Translations under genes and position numbers: made by a program
Notes under the pieces: generated by a model
The model's input: the letters and a program-made list of their open reading frames with translations, nothing else
The model's database searches: none
What the model was told of the DNA's origin: nothing
Source of the DNA: Dolichospermum flos-aquae CCAP 1403/13F
Lineage (GTDB): Bacteria; Cyanobacteriota; Cyanobacteriia; Cyanobacteriales; Nostocaceae
Assembly (NCBI RefSeq): GCF_012516395.1
Contig: NZ_CP051206.1
Coordinates: forward strand, 3,330,501-3,394,500
Length of the DNA: 64,000 nt
Direction: 5' to 3'
In this document: one piece after another, positions 20,048 through 31,406 of the stretch
How the letters are laid out: each line of letters starts with the position of its first letter
Position numbering within the stretch: the first letter of the stretch is position 1

Positions 20048-21340
20048 ATGCTTGTAGAATTTAGTGTAGGAAATTATCGTTCAATCCAAGAAAAGCAAAC
20101 ATTGAGTATGGTAGCTGCTGATAATGAAACCATGCTAGATAGTAATACTTTTCCTGTCCCTAATAATGATGATTTACGCTTAGTTACAAGTGCTGCTATT
20201 TATGGTCCAAATGCTTCAGGTAAAAGTAATTTACTCAAAGCTATGCAAGTGCTGAAAAATCTTGTCATTAAATCAGCTAGTAGAATGCAAATTGGGGATA
20301 AATTACCTGTTGAACCATTTAGATTAAATAGTGAATCAGCAAAAAAGCCTAGTAGTTTTGAAGTGATTTTTATTCATGAAAAAATTCGTTATGAATATGG
20401 AGTTTCTTTAAATCGAGAACGAGTATTTGAAGAGTGGTTAATTGCTTATCGAAATGAAGTTCAAGAAAACTGGTTTTCTCGTGAATATCTACCAGATAAT
20501 CCAACATTTGAACCAAATGAAGGTTATAAATGGTCTTTTGGTAAAGGATTAAAAGGGGAAAAAAAGCGTATTCAAAGATTTGTTCGTTCTAATTCTTTAT
20601 TTATATCTCATGCTGCACAAAATAATCATCCTCAATTAACAGAGGTATTCGATTTTTTCCAAGATGAACTAAAAATTATTCTTCATATAGATACACCCTT
20701 CATAGTTGATGATACAAATAATGAAGGTTATTATAATTATATGGTTAAATTACTAAATGAAGCAGATATAGGTATTGCTGATCTAAAAATTGAAATTATA
20801 CCTGAAACATTAAATGATGATATGATTCATCGAATTCAACAGGAAATGCAGAAGCTAGGAATCAACGCAATAAGCAAAGATATTCCTGATTTTGGCAGAT
20901 TAGATATTATCACTGTACATAAAATGAATGACTCTGATAAAACGGTAGAATTTGAAATTGATGAAGAATCTGATGGTACAAAACGCTTATTTGAAATAGC
21001 AGGATATTGGTTATATGTATTGCAAAATGGAGAAATATTAATAATAGATGAAATAGATAGAAGTTTACACCCAGTTCTTTCTAAAGCATTAATAAAAATG
21101 TTTAATAATCCAGAAATTAACAAAAACAATGCTCAATTAATATTTACAACTCATGATACTACACTGCTAGATGGTGAAATATTCAGACCTGACCAAATAT
21201 GGTTTACTGAGAAAGATAACAGCATGACAAAACTATATTCATTGTTCGACTTTCGACCTCGTGAAGATGAATCTTTACAAAAAGGTTATCTATTAGGTCG
21301 CTATGGTGCTATTCCTTTTATTAATGGGTTGAGTATTTAA
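20048..21340 (+). CDS. AAA-family ATPase (AAA15/RloA-like), probable defence protein
   Basis: A 430-residue ABC-like ATPase with Walker A GPNASGKSN (53-61), Walker B ILIIDEIDRSLHP (about 330-342) and the switch His in FTTHDTTLLDGE (about 366). The start MLVEFSVGNYRSIQEKQTLS is the usual N-terminus of the AAA15/OLD-like group. It is followed after 4 bp by an RloB-type gene. ATPase plus RloB-like nuclease is the arrangement of RloA/RloB and of the AbiL (AbiLi/AbiLii) abortive-infection systems, where the ATPase is thought to sense phage and release the effector. The role here is inferred from that pairing. Confidence 0.85.
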   Translation: MLVEFSVGNYRSIQEKQTLSMVAADNETMLDSNTFPVPNNDDLRLVTSAAIYGPNASGKSNLLKAMQVLKNLVIKSASRMQIGDKLPVEPFRLNSESAKKPSSFEVIFIHEKIRYEYGVSLNRERVFEEWLIAYRNEVQENWFSREYLPDNPTFEPNEGYKWSFGKGLKGEKKRIQRFVRSNSLFISHAAQNNHPQLTEVFDFFQDELKIILHIDTPFIVDDTNNEGYYNYMVKLLNEADIGIADLKIEIIPETLNDDMIHRIQQEMQKLGINAISKDIPDFGRLDIITVHKMNDSDKTVEFEIDEESDGTKRLFEIAGYWLYVLQNGEILIIDEIDRSLHPVLSKALIKMFNNPEINKNNAQLIFTTHDTTLLDGEIFRPDQIWFTEKDNSMTKLYSLFDFRPREDESLQKGYLLGRYGAIPFINGLSI

Positions 21341-21344
21341 AAAT

Positions 21345-21980
21345 ATGTCACGGGGAAAATCTACCAATCATTTAAAACGAAGTTCCGGGAATAAAAATCC
21401 TAGAGGATACTTTTTAATTGTAGTTGAGGGTGAACAAACAGAATATAATTACTTTGAGTCTCTAAAACGTGAACTTAAATTATCAACAACTGACGTTAAA
21501 ATAGTTCCCGCTTATGGTGGAGATCCTCTGGAGATTGTAACTACAGCTTATGATCTATATCAACAACAACAATATGATCAAGTATTTTGTATATTTGATG
21601 ATGATAATAAACCGGATAAATATAAACAAGCTCTCAGCACAGCAAAAAAATATAATGTTGAATCTATAACATCAATACCCTGTTTTGAATTTTGGTTTTT
21701 ACTCCATTGTTGTTATACTACCAGTCCCTTTAGTAGTTACAAAGAATTACGTCCAAAGCTAGAATCAGAAATGAGAAAAGAGGGTATTCTCCAAAAAGGA
21801 GAAACTTATAATAAAAGTGATAGATTACTATATGAAAAACTTAAACCCAATCAAGAAAAAGCAATTATTCATGCTATTAAATTAGAGCAAAATCATCCTA
21901 ACGAAAATGGATGTACAAAACCATCAACAAAAGTACATATTCTAATTGATAAACTACAAAAACAAAAAAATTTTGAATGA
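21345..21980 (+). CDS. RloB-family protein, probable effector of the ATPase pair
   Basis: A 211-residue RloB/AbiLii-like protein. The N-terminus has the acidic VVEGEQTEYNYFESLKREL (26-44); the middle has VFCIFDDDNKPDKYKQAL (about 81-98) and the family-typical SIPCFEFWFLLH (about 109-120). The E...DDD pattern resembles the metal site of Toprim nucleases. It is translated just after the ATPase. A hairpin terminator follows about 55 bp downstream. Nuclease activity is inferred from the family. Confidence 0.85.
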   Translation: MSRGKSTNHLKRSSGNKNPRGYFLIVVEGEQTEYNYFESLKRELKLSTTDVKIVPAYGGDPLEIVTTAYDLYQQQQYDQVFCIFDDDNKPDKYKQALSTAKKYNVESITSIPCFEFWFLLHCCYTTSPFSSYKELRPKLESEMRKEGILQKGETYNKSDRLLYEKLKPNQEKAIIHAIKLEQNHPNENGCTKPSTKVHILIDKLQKQKNFE

Positions 21981-22036
21981 GCAATTATCTATTAGCAGTA
22001 TTAACGCTTCTTAACTGGCGAAAAAAATGTAATTTT

Positions 22037-22078
22037 GGAAATAGGTAAGTTTTTGATTTTCACCTATTCCCTTTTTTC
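22037..22078. terminator. Hairpin terminator after the RloAB-like pair
   Basis: GGAAATAGGT pairs with ACCTATTCC around an AT-rich loop, followed by CTTTTTTCTT. It is placed correctly for the plus-strand pair ending at 21980. Confidence 0.6.
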
Positions 22079-22116
22079 TTAACTAGCAACTTACGCGAAT
22101 ATTCAGCCCAAATAAT

Positions 22117-22995
22117 TTAATTTACCCGCCCTTTTAACCAAGTTTGGATATCAGCAAAGCTGGTAAAATCTAACAATGCTTCGCTCAAATCTTCGAGAAC
22201 CGGCAAAGGTAAACTAGAAATTGAGGAACGCATTTCCTCAGAGATTTTTCCAAACCGCTTAGTCAACAGTCGAATAATCACATTAACAGTTGCTTCCTCT
22301 CGTCCTTCTTCTCGTCCTTCCTCTCGTCCTTCCTCTCGTCCTTCTTCCTTAATTTCTTGGTAAACTCTAGTTTCCTTGAGTGTTATTCCTAGCATAGACT
22401 CTACCTCCATTCGGCTAAGTTTTTCAAACTTGTACACCATGATAGTCGTGATCATCTCTATTATGGCGCGACTTGATGGTTGAGGATCTTCTTCACGGGT
22501 TCTTATTAACAAATCCCGTGCTGCTGCTGGCGCTTGTTCTTCCTCCACCGTAGTCAATACCATCAATGCTACCCATAGAGGTAATTGACGAATATCCCCC
22601 AATTCATTCAAATACACTCTATGTACTTGTTCACCTTTTAGTAAGGTTCTATGAGGGTAAATGTCCCTTTGTTCGGTATTGCGAGATGGATATATTATAA
22701 CTGCTTGCCAGTCACTAAATCTAACGCGGTTGCGATAGAAATATAGTGAAGATTCTGCAAATACTCTTTCATAAAGTTGTTCATCTTTTTGAAACTGCAC
22801 CTCACAGAAATACACAATCCCAGCACCTTCATTTTCTGGGGGGAGAAATACTCCATCTATTTCAAACTTGGGTTCTTTGACAGCTACCGAATCAAATCGG
22901 TAAGCATCTGCATTTATGGGTGGATTTGTCAACAGTTCAAATAGCAAAGTTGGAGACTGTTGAAATAGTTTATAGAAAATGGAGTCTCGACGCAT
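22117..22995 (-). CDS. Rpn-family nuclease/transposase-like protein (DUF2887)
   Basis: A 292-residue protein typical of cyanobacteria: MRRDSIFYKLFQQSPTLLFE, then a PD-(D/E)XK-like core (FEIDGVFLPP ... VYFCEVQFQKD), a helical middle, and a C-terminal DUF4351-like segment (LLTKRFGKISEEMRSSISSL, ...DFTSFADIQTWL). Between them, near 22305-22345, is a run of E-G-R-E repeats encoded by a 12-bp tandem repeat (four copies), which may vary in length. Relatives (RpnA) promote recombination and cut DNA. Single gene, no obvious partner. Confidence 0.85.
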   Translation of the reverse strand: MRRDSIFYKLFQQSPTLLFELLTNPPINADAYRFDSVAVKEPKFEIDGVFLPPENEGAGIVYFCEVQFQKDEQLYERVFAESSLYFYRNRVRFSDWQAVIIYPSRNTEQRDIYPHRTLLKGEQVHRVYLNELGDIRQLPLWVALMVLTTVEEEQAPAAARDLLIRTREEDPQPSSRAIIEMITTIMVYKFEKLSRMEVESMLGITLKETRVYQEIKEEGREEGREEGREEGREEATVNVIIRLLTKRFGKISEEMRSSISSLPLPVLEDLSEALLDFTSFADIQTWLKGRVN

Positions 22996-23100
22996 GAAGC
23001 ATTCTATCTATTTGTTAAATATCCTCTAAATTTAATCGCATTATTTGAGATTCTGCATAAGTTTTAACTAAATTAAATGTTCAGAATTTTGTTTTGCTAA

Positions 23101-23958
23101 CTAATTGAAAGTTTGTAATTGCCGAAAAGAATGCAATTTCTTGAGAAACTTTTCACCATCAAAACTTAAAGGATCAACTTTCCCATTCCCCACATCTACC
23201 GCACGATGGGTTGTAATTCTATCATCTGGAACTTGACTTTGAGCAATTAACCAAGCTAAAGAATTATATTGAGCTTCTGTATATCCTGAATGTGCTTCTA
23301 TATTACTTTTCCCCCAAGCATCGGTCGGGGTTTCTAGAGATACATGATAAGCAAAATTATTTACAGATGGGGATAAATTAGGATTAGTTTGCACAGTTTC
23401 CACACCATTAGCACCTTTAAAAACTGAATTACCAGCACCAAAAGCGCGTTTTTCTGGAGGAACTAAATAAATAACTTTTCCCTCTAAAGTAATTATGGCA
23501 TGATAACTAGCTTGAACACTTTCATCATCATGAGGTGTTTGAAAAAAATTAATGGCGCTAGAAGTAGAATTGGTAGTTTCATGAAGGACAATAATGGCTT
23601 GATTATTACAAGGTACACCATTAACATCTGCGGTATAGCGATCGCCATAATTGCTAGGATCAACTGTCACCTGGGCAAAATTAGGTCTATAATTAGCAAA
23701 ATCTCTAGTAGTTATATATAGAGGATTAATTTTTTTAACCTTTGCGGGAGACGGGATTAAATTTCGCTTTTTTTCTGGTTTAGTTATTGTTGACTGTAAT
23801 TGCGCTGGTGGATATTGATACTCAGTTGTCCCTTCCGAAGTTGAGGCAATTGTCTGATTGTGTTGTTGTCTCGCACCCCCAATGAATACAGCCAAAGTTA
23901 GGGTAGCTAACATCAAAAAAATTAGTATTACTCTAGTCGCCCAGTCTCTAAATCTCAT
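23101..23958 (-). CDS. N-acetylmuramoyl-L-alanine amidase (Amidase_2/PGRP fold)
   Basis: A 285-residue protein with one N-terminal membrane anchor (VILIFLMLATLTLAVFIGG, about 10-28), a linker of about 80 residues and a PGRP-type amidase domain. Zinc ligands and catalytic residues are visible in IVLHETTNS, SYHAIITLEGKVIYLV and TTHRAVDVGNGKVDPLSFD. It would cleave the bond between MurNAc and the stem peptide in the periplasm, for wall turnover or recycling. It is monocistronic. Confidence 0.88.
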   Translation of the reverse strand: MRFRDWATRVILIFLMLATLTLAVFIGGARQQHNQTIASTSEGTTEYQYPPAQLQSTITKPEKKRNLIPSPAKVKKINPLYITTRDFANYRPNFAQVTVDPSNYGDRYTADVNGVPCNNQAIIVLHETTNSTSSAINFFQTPHDDESVQASYHAIITLEGKVIYLVPPEKRAFGAGNSVFKGANGVETVQTNPNLSPSVNNFAYHVSLETPTDAWGKSNIEAHSGYTEAQYNSLAWLIAQSQVPDDRITTHRAVDVGNGKVDPLSFDGEKFLKKLHSFRQLQTFN

Positions 23959-24415
23959 GTTTTTATTTAAAATTGGTAATATAGTGTATGTAATGTCTGT
24001 GAATATTTATGGCAGAGCCAGTAACAATTATACCTGATCACCAGTGTAAAACCTATTACTTGGTTCAATTCAATGATAATGATAAGATCTTTCAATAAAT
24101 TTTAGATTTTTTTCATATTCATTCCTGACTAGGGATTTTGCCTACAAGCTTTATTTAATCAGATTTTTGATAATTTTTGGTCTTTAGCAGTCCTCATCTT
24201 GACTAATTGATCAGGTTAAGAGAAACTTATAACTAACGAACGTAAATACTAATCTAAAATAATAACTTTTGTAAACATTATGAAATATATGTGCTTAAAT
24301 ATGGAACATTATGAGACAAGTGGCAAATTTGTATCTAAGTTCCTATCCCTAAATTTTGAGTAGGTCTGGTAAACCAGCAAAGTTCAAATATACTATCTAG
24401 GTTGGCTTTCAAAGC
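23959..24415. other. 457-bp intergenic region
   Basis: An AT-rich region between the amidase (minus) and the DUF2997 gene (plus), so it should contain both promoters. I see no RNA gene, long repeat or convincing conserved operator in it. Confidence 0.5.
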
Positions 24416-24625
24416 ATGGAAACATTAGAATTCATCATTTATCCAGATGGTCGAGTCCAAGAAAAAGTCACTGGTATTATCGGTGCATCTTGTACTGAGG
24501 TAACAGCAGCCATAGAAGCCCAGCTAGGACGAGTGTTGAGTAATGAACCAACCTCAGAGTTTTTTGCTACTAACCCACAACAAAATAGTGTGGTGGATAC
24601 ACAAACCGCCCACAGCGAATGGTAA
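24416..24625 (+). CDS. DUF2997 protein
   Basis: A 69-residue protein with the DUF2997 pattern (METLEFIIYPDGRVQEKVTG, ...GASCTEVTAAIEAQLG). It is the first gene of the conserved cyanobacterial trio DUF2997 - Ycf35 - ferredoxin. Role unknown; the constant pairing with a ferredoxin suggests a redox or iron-sulfur related function. Confidence 0.85.
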   Translation: METLEFIIYPDGRVQEKVTGIIGASCTEVTAAIEAQLGRVLSNEPTSEFFATNPQQNSVVDTQTAHSEW

Positions 24626-24663
24626 GTTTTCCAACTAGTTAATTTCATTGATTACAAACCACC

Positions 24664-25050
24664 ATGTCACACTTTAGCCAAATTAAGACACAGATCCGTA
24701 ATCTGGAATCCTTGAAAGATGCCCTTTCTGACTTGGGAATAGACTGGAAACCTGGACCTGGTGAGGTGCGGGGTTATCGTGGTCAAACTCATGCAGCCGA
24801 AGTCACAATTGAACAGCAAAATGGCTACGATATCGGTTTTAGATGGAATGGTCAAGAATACGAATTAGTTGCAGATTTACAATATTGGCAACAAAATCTA
24901 TCTGTGGATGGGTTTGTTCGTGAAGTAACTCAACGTTATGCTTATCAAACAGTAGTTAAAGAAACTACTAAAGTTGGCTTCCAGGTAGCCGAACAACAAC
25001 AACAGAAAGATGGTTCTATTCGCCTAGTAGTACAACGCTGGAGTGCGTAA
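24664..25050 (+). CDS. ycf35: Ycf35/DUF1257 protein
   Basis: A 128-residue protein starting MSHFSQIKTQIRNLESLKDA, with DLGIDWKPGPGEVRGYRGQT and the central DIGFRWNGQEYELVADLQYW, all typical of Ycf35, a family also encoded in algal plastids. It shares the TAATG overlap with the next gene, so the two are translationally coupled. Biochemical role unknown. Confidence 0.9.
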   Translation: MSHFSQIKTQIRNLESLKDALSDLGIDWKPGPGEVRGYRGQTHAAEVTIEQQNGYDIGFRWNGQEYELVADLQYWQQNLSVDGFVREVTQRYAYQTVVKETTKVGFQVAEQQQQKDGSIRLVVQRWSA

Positions 25051-25505
25051 TGTCTAATTTGCCGCCGTCGTCACCAGAAGAGGAATATAACCGTTCCGGT
25101 TTAGAACCAGAATTAGGGAGTCTTTTGCGAGATGTCCCCGAACGTTCTGGTTTAGAACCGGAATTAGGCGGATTAGTGCGGCAAAAAGGTGTTTATGTTG
25201 ATGAAATTACCTGTATTGGCTGTAAACATTGCGCCCATGTTGCCCGAAATACTTTTTTTATTGAAGAAGATTATGGGCGATCGCGTGTCCTCCGTCAAGA
25301 TGGAGATATAGAAGAGGTAGTTCAAGAAGCCATAGATACCTGTCCTGTTGATTGTATTCACTGGGTTGATTACACAGAACTGAAAAATTTAGAAGCAGAC
25401 AGAAAATATCAGGTAATTCCCGTAGCTGGTTATCCCGTAGAACATGGTGTAGCCATTACAGAAAAACGCCGGAAAAAACAAAAGTTAAAAAAATCTAGTT
25501 CTTAA
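25050..25505 (+). CDS. Ferredoxin-like [4Fe-4S] protein
   Basis: A 151-residue protein. Residues about 52-110 are a ferredoxin domain with CIGCKHC and CPVDC, giving the CxxCxxC...CP ligands for one [4Fe-4S] cluster. The N-terminal region holds two copies of the phrase RSGLEPELG, 19 residues apart, and the C-terminus is basic (KRRKKQKLKKS). It carries electrons in the cytoplasm for an unknown partner; its start codon overlaps the stop of ycf35. Confidence 0.9.
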   Translation: MSNLPPSSPEEEYNRSGLEPELGSLLRDVPERSGLEPELGGLVRQKGVYVDEITCIGCKHCAHVARNTFFIEEDYGRSRVLRQDGDIEEVVQEAIDTCPVDCIHWVDYTELKNLEADRKYQVIPVAGYPVEHGVAITEKRRKKQKLKKSSS

Positions 25506-25564
25506 ATTACCAGCAACTTAGTGTTCAATCCTTAAATCCTATAAATCCTGATTCTGACGTAAGC

Positions 25565-27325
<1,761 letters not shown>

Positions 27326-27690
27326 AATATATATCGCTTCATCAGTATTAATACCTCAATTTTTTTTAATTGTTTATATTGCATATTCGGAAAAAACGTT
27401 ATAAATTGTTAGGTTGTAGGGGAATAATATATTTTGTCATGTCAATGATCAATTCCTGATTAAGCAGATATACTCTATTGAAGTGATTTTACACGGAGAA
27501 TAAAGTGCATTTTCAGAGATTGAAAAAACTGCTAAATATGATGCAGTTAGATTTTGACATTGACCGAGTTTTAGTATTTTGACTGGATTGATATTTGCTA
27601 TTTCAAAGTTATCATGAAAAGGGCATAAAGAATAATTAAAGGTGCATCTACTCCCAACAAATCTACTATCCAAATGGAGTTAGTCTGGTA
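27326..27690. other. 365-bp intergenic region before the invertase gene
   Basis: AT-rich leader between the WD40-J gene and the invertase. A 74-codon minus-strand frame at 27449-27673 has no protein-like features and I do not call it. No repeat or RNA seen. Confidence 0.5.
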
Positions 27691-29139
27691 ATGCAACTAA
27701 ACAAATTAGAGACAAGTAAAAATATAGAAAATGAAGCTTGGCTTGCATTAGAGAATTCAATTCTCTACTACAAAGGTCAGCCAGTAGGAACTCTAGCGGC
27801 TTATGATTCATCCGTAGAAGCCCTAAATTACGACCAATGTTTTATCCGAGATTTTGTTTCTTCGGCTTTAATTTTTTTGATTAAAGGCAGAACAGATATT
27901 GTCAAAAATTTCCTAGAAGAAACATTAAAGTTGCAACCGAAAGAAAAGGCCTTAGATGCCTATAAACCGGGTAGAGGGCTAATTCCAGCCAGTTTCAAAG
28001 TTGTTTCTGCCAATGGGGAAGAATTTTTAGAAGCTGATTTTGGTGAACACGCTATTGCTAGAGTTACACCTGTAGATTCTTGTTTATGGTGGCTAATTTT
28101 ATTACGGGCTTATGTCGTCGCTACAAATGATTCTTCCTTAGCTTATCAACCTGAATTCCAAACAGGAATTAGGTTAATTATGGATATCTGTTTGGCCAAT
28201 CGTTTTGATATGTACCCCACGCTGTTAGTTCCTGACGGTGCTTGTATGATAGATAGACGCATGGGGATTTATGGGCATCCTTTAGAAATTCAAGTTCTAT
28301 TTTTTGCGGCTTTACGGGCTGCAAGAGAATTACTAATTTGCACAGGGAATGGGGATATTATCGAAGCAATTGATAACCGCTTACCTTTATTGTGTGGACA
28401 TATTCGTCAGCATTATTGGATAGATATTAATCGTCTGAATGCAATTTATCGCTTTAAAGGTGAAGAATACGGAAAAACTGCGGTCAATCTTTTCAATATT
28501 TATGCAGATTCTTTACCTTATTATGAATTAGATAAATGGCTACCGAAAAAAGGTGGTTATTTTGCGGGAAATGTTGGACCATCACAAATGGATACTCGGT
28601 TCTTTACTCTGGGAAATTTGATGGCTGTGATTTCTGATCTTTCTACTGAAGAACAGTCCCAAGCCATTATGAATCTGATTGAAAAACGATGGGATGATTT
28701 AGTAGGAGATATGCCTATTAAAATCTGTTATCCTGCCTTACAAGGTGAAGAATATCGAGTAGTCACAGGATGTGATCCCAAAAACATTCCTTGGTCATAT
28801 CATAATGCCGGAAGTTGGCCTGTTTTAATGTGGATGTTAGCAGCAGCAGCAGTGAAAACCAAAAAACCACAGTTAGCAGAAAAAGCCATTGAAATTGCTA
28901 CAGCTAGACTGAGTGAAGATGAATGGCCAGAATATTACGATGGTAAAAAAGGGAGATTAATTGGTAAACAAGCGAGGAAATATCAAACTTGGACAATTGC
29001 TGGGTTTTTATTAGCAAAGGAACTCATAGATAATCCTGATTATTTACCATTAATCAGTTTTGATAAATTACCTCCAGATGTGGTTTCTAGGGCTTGTGAA
29101 TTTGAAGTTGGCAATATAGATCCTTATCTGTCTATGTAG
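27691..29139 (+). CDS. Alkaline/neutral invertase (GH100)
   Basis: A 482-residue cytosolic sucrose hydrolase of glycoside hydrolase family 100, releasing glucose and fructose. Family signatures: [14 protein letters not shown] near residue 50 (with the catalytic Asp region), [55 protein letters not shown] and the C-terminal [19 protein letters not shown]. Length is normal. Sucrose breakdown by such enzymes supports carbon supply to heterocysts in Nostocales. A terminator hairpin follows the stop. Confidence 0.93.
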   Translation: MQLNKLETSKNIENEAWLALENSILYYKGQPVGTLAAYDSSVEALNYDQCFIRDFVSSALIFLIKGRTDIVKNFLEETLKLQPKEKALDAYKPGRGLIPASFKVVSANGEEFLEADFGEHAIARVTPVDSCLWWLILLRAYVVATNDSSLAYQPEFQTGIRLIMDICLANRFDMYPTLLVPDGACMIDRRMGIYGHPLEIQVLFFAALRAARELLICTGNGDIIEAIDNRLPLLCGHIRQHYWIDINRLNAIYRFKGEEYGKTAVNLFNIYADSLPYYELDKWLPKKGGYFAGNVGPSQMDTRFFTLGNLMAVISDLSTEEQSQAIMNLIEKRWDDLVGDMPIKICYPALQGEEYRVVTGCDPKNIPWSYHNAGSWPVLMWMLAAAAVKTKKPQLAEKAIEIATARLSEDEWPEYYDGKKGRLIGKQARKYQTWTIAGFLLAKELIDNPDYLPLISFDKLPPDVVSRACEFEVGNIDPYLSM

Positions 29140-29173
29140 TCAAATATCTGTTAACAATGAATATCTTTTCTTT

Positions 29174-29204
29174 AGCCTCTTGATAATTATATGGGGCTTT
29201 TTTT
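29174..29204 (+). terminator. Rho-independent terminator of the invertase gene
   Basis: AGCCTC pairs with GGGGCT across a 13-base AT-rich loop and is followed by seven T residues. It lies 35 bp past the stop codon. Confidence 0.75.
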
Positions 29205-29295
29205 ACATTGAAATTTTAGATCCTATAGAGGTTTAGCATTACTAAACCCTTACCTCAAAGAAACTTAACAATTAATCTTGGCGTTGAGTCAATAA

Positions 29296-30054
29296 TTAAA
29301 CAAAGATACTTTGGTAAATTAACGCCATGATAATTGCCGCAGTTGCACCAATCAAGGTATTAATAATATTGACAACTTCATTGGTAAGCCAAGTATATTT
29401 AGATTGCAAAGTTGCACCAATGACACTTTCTAAATTGGTAGCGATAAATGCAGCTAAGACAGTCCAAATTATCCCCAGAGGATTAATTAAATCTACTCCC
29501 CAACCAATGAGTGCGATCGCTATTGATGCTACCATACCAGCTAGAGTTCCTTCTAAACTTACCGCCCCTTCTGTCCCTCTAGGAACTGGTTGCAATGTCG
29601 TAATTAAAAAGGTGCTTTTACCATAAGCTTTACCAACTTCACTCGCGGTAGTATCAGATAGTTTAGTGCTAAAACTGGCGACATAACCCAAACATAGTAA
29701 ATATTTAAAATCAGGGAAAAACAACAGTCCCAACGCACACAAAGCCGCTATTAATGCTGAACCCCATACGTTTTCTGGACCTCTTGCACCGGCACGCTTT
29801 TCGGCAATTCCTGCGGCTTCTTTTTCGGCCATACCAATCCGTGTTACCCCAGAACCAACAAGAAAATAAAACACTACCACTAGATATCCTGGCCAACCTA
29901 GTGTTCCCCAAATGATAATTCCCAATAACCCAGCATTAAGTATACCTGCGGGCGTGAGCAACTTTTTCGGAATAATGGCTACTATTCCCAGTAAAATCGT
30001 ATTTAAGCCTAATCCCATTAACCAGGGATTTAAAGAATCAATCAAAGACAACAT
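29296..30054 (-). CDS. DUF92 membrane protein, possible phytyl-phosphate kinase
   Basis: A 252-residue polytopic membrane protein (about six helices) of the DUF92/TIGR00297 family, with the conserved FSTKLSDTTASEVGKAYGKS and VPRGTEGAVSLEGTLAG segments. The plant homologue VTE6 phosphorylates phytyl phosphate for tocopherol and chlorophyll salvage, so the same reaction in the thylakoid or cytoplasmic membrane is a reasonable inference. It is divergent from the VOC gene, with starts about 58 bp apart. Confidence 0.85.
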   Translation of the reverse strand: MLSLIDSLNPWLMGLGLNTILLGIVAIIPKKLLTPAGILNAGLLGIIIWGTLGWPGYLVVVFYFLVGSGVTRIGMAEKEAAGIAEKRAGARGPENVWGSALIAALCALGLLFFPDFKYLLCLGYVASFSTKLSDTTASEVGKAYGKSTFLITTLQPVPRGTEGAVSLEGTLAGMVASIAIALIGWGVDLINPLGIIWTVLAAFIATNLESVIGATLQSKYTWLTNEVVNIINTLIGATAAIIMALIYQSIFV

Positions 30055-30111
30055 GGCTGCTAAATTATGAGTATTTTTGCCATAATATTATCAGATATAA
30101 CTGCTCGATCT

Positions 30112-30543
30112 ATGAACAAAATTTTATTTCATCTCGCTTTTCCCGTTGCTGATATTCCCCAAACCAAAGCCTTTTATGTGGACGGTTTAGGCTGCATACC
30201 CGGAAGAGAAAGCCCTCATGCTTTGATTCTCAATCTTTATGGACATCAATTAGTAGCTCATGTTACCAAGGATATTTTAACACCACAAAAAGCCATTTAT
30301 CCGCGACATTTTGGCCTAATTTTTACCAAAGAAGAAGATTGGCAAGAATTACTAGCAAGGGCAAAAAACAAAGATCTAAAATTTCGAGAAGAACCAAAAA
30401 ACCGCTTTACTGATTCTCTCCTAGAACATCGCACTTTCTTTTTAGAAGACCCTTTTTATAACTTAATGGAATTTAAGTATTATTGTCATCCAAAGGCAAT
30501 TTTTGAAGGTACTGAATATACTGCAATTGGTGATAAAACTTAG
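30112..30543 (+). CDS. VOC/glyoxalase-fold protein
   Basis: A 143-residue VOC-superfamily protein. I place the start at ATG 30112 (MNKILFHLAFPVADIPQTKA), which begins the first beta-alpha-beta unit; the upstream 15 codons are not needed. Candidate metal ligands are H in LFHLAFPV, H in PRHFGLIF and E in NLMEFKYY, arranged as in glyoxalase-type dioxygenase or isomerase folds. Substrate unknown. Confidence 0.82.
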   Translation: MNKILFHLAFPVADIPQTKAFYVDGLGCIPGRESPHALILNLYGHQLVAHVTKDILTPQKAIYPRHFGLIFTKEEDWQELLARAKNKDLKFREEPKNRFTDSLLEHRTFFLEDPFYNLMEFKYYCHPKAIFEGTEYTAIGDKT

Positions 30544-30581
30544 AGGGCAGTAAATAAGCCACATATACTCATAGTATAAAT

Positions 30582-30732
30582 ACAGCGGTTTCCGCTCTTA
30601 TGAGGTACAAAGTTGAATCATGAAACTCTTGTAGTGCGGGCATACTATGGCTAACGCCACGCTGCGCTATCGACAAGCTCAGTACAAGTCTTGCCCGCTA
30701 GATATGTACCTCATAACACCGCGAAGTGCTGT
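30582..30732. repeat. 151-bp palindromic MITE-like element
   Basis: Its ends are inverted: ACAGCGGTTTCCGCTCTTAT and TAACACCGCGAAGTGCTGT; inner arms TATGAGGTAC/GTACCTCATA and TAGTGCGGGCA/TGCCCGCTA also pair, with TGGCTAACGCCACGCTGCGC in the middle. The whole unit could fold into one long hairpin. I recall closely similar elements scattered in Nostocales genomes. No coding potential. Confidence 0.75.
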
Positions 30733-30803
30733 AAAGATTTACTTTTACTGACTAAGAATCTTTCAGAAACACAAAAGAAGTGCATTTTTTGGTAAATCCA
30801 AAT

Positions 30804-31406
30804 TCATGGTTTTAGTGGTGCTATTAAGGCTTTTGCTACTATTCTTAAAGCCCTAATATCTGTTAACATTAAAGGATGTAATATCACGGGTAAAATTACT
30901 TCTTTGTCTATACCAAGTTGCGAACTTTCCGCAGGTAAAATCATCAAATCATAAGGTGTCCAAATAGATGTAAAATTTAACTGCTTTAACATTTCGACAT
31001 CAGAATTTAAATCATTGATAAAATCACTATTAGGACGCATTTGCACAGCACCAGCTAACCAAGTACCATAAGCAACTATAGTTCCTTTATGGGGTGAAGA
31101 AATGGTGATAAATCGCTGGACTCTATCTATTCCCCCCAACCGCTGAATATAATAACGGCTAACAAGACCACCCATGCTAAAACCAACTAAATCAAACGGT
31201 TGTTCTGCTTCAAAGGTAGTAGCTATATAATTAGCTACCTGCTGCGCTAATTTATCCAGAACCTCAGCACCATTATTAGGGACTAAATCCACCGTATGCA
31301 CAGACAAACCTTGTTCTCTGAGATAAGATGCCATTTTATTGAAAACTGCCCCAGTATCGTTAATCCCATGCACTAATAAAACGGGATTTTGCTGTTTTGT
31401 TGCCAT
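30804..31406 (-). CDS. Alpha/beta hydrolase, lipase/esterase-like
   Basis: A 200-residue alpha/beta hydrolase. The N-terminal strand PVLLVHGINDTGAVFNK holds the oxyanion segment (HG), and the nucleophile elbow is GFSMGG (Ser near residue 81) followed by LVSRYYIQRLGG, typical of small triacylglycerol lipase/PGAP1-like esterases. SSPHKGT follows. The protein is short and has no signal peptide, so it is cytoplasmic. Substrate unknown. Confidence 0.85.
   Translation of the reverse strand: MATKQQNPVLLVHGINDTGAVFNKMASYLREQGLSVHTVDLVPNNGAEVLDKLAQQVANYIATTFEAEQPFDLVGFSMGGLVSRYYIQRLGGIDRVQRFITISSPHKGTIVAYGTWLAGAVQMRPNSDFINDLNSDVEMLKQLNFTSIWTPYDLMILPAESSQLGIDKEVILPVILHPLMLTDIRALRIVAKALIAPLKP

Noticed and set aside
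27449-27673. 74-codon minus-strand frame before the invertase gene
   Set aside because: No start signal, odd composition, and it occupies the probable invertase leader.
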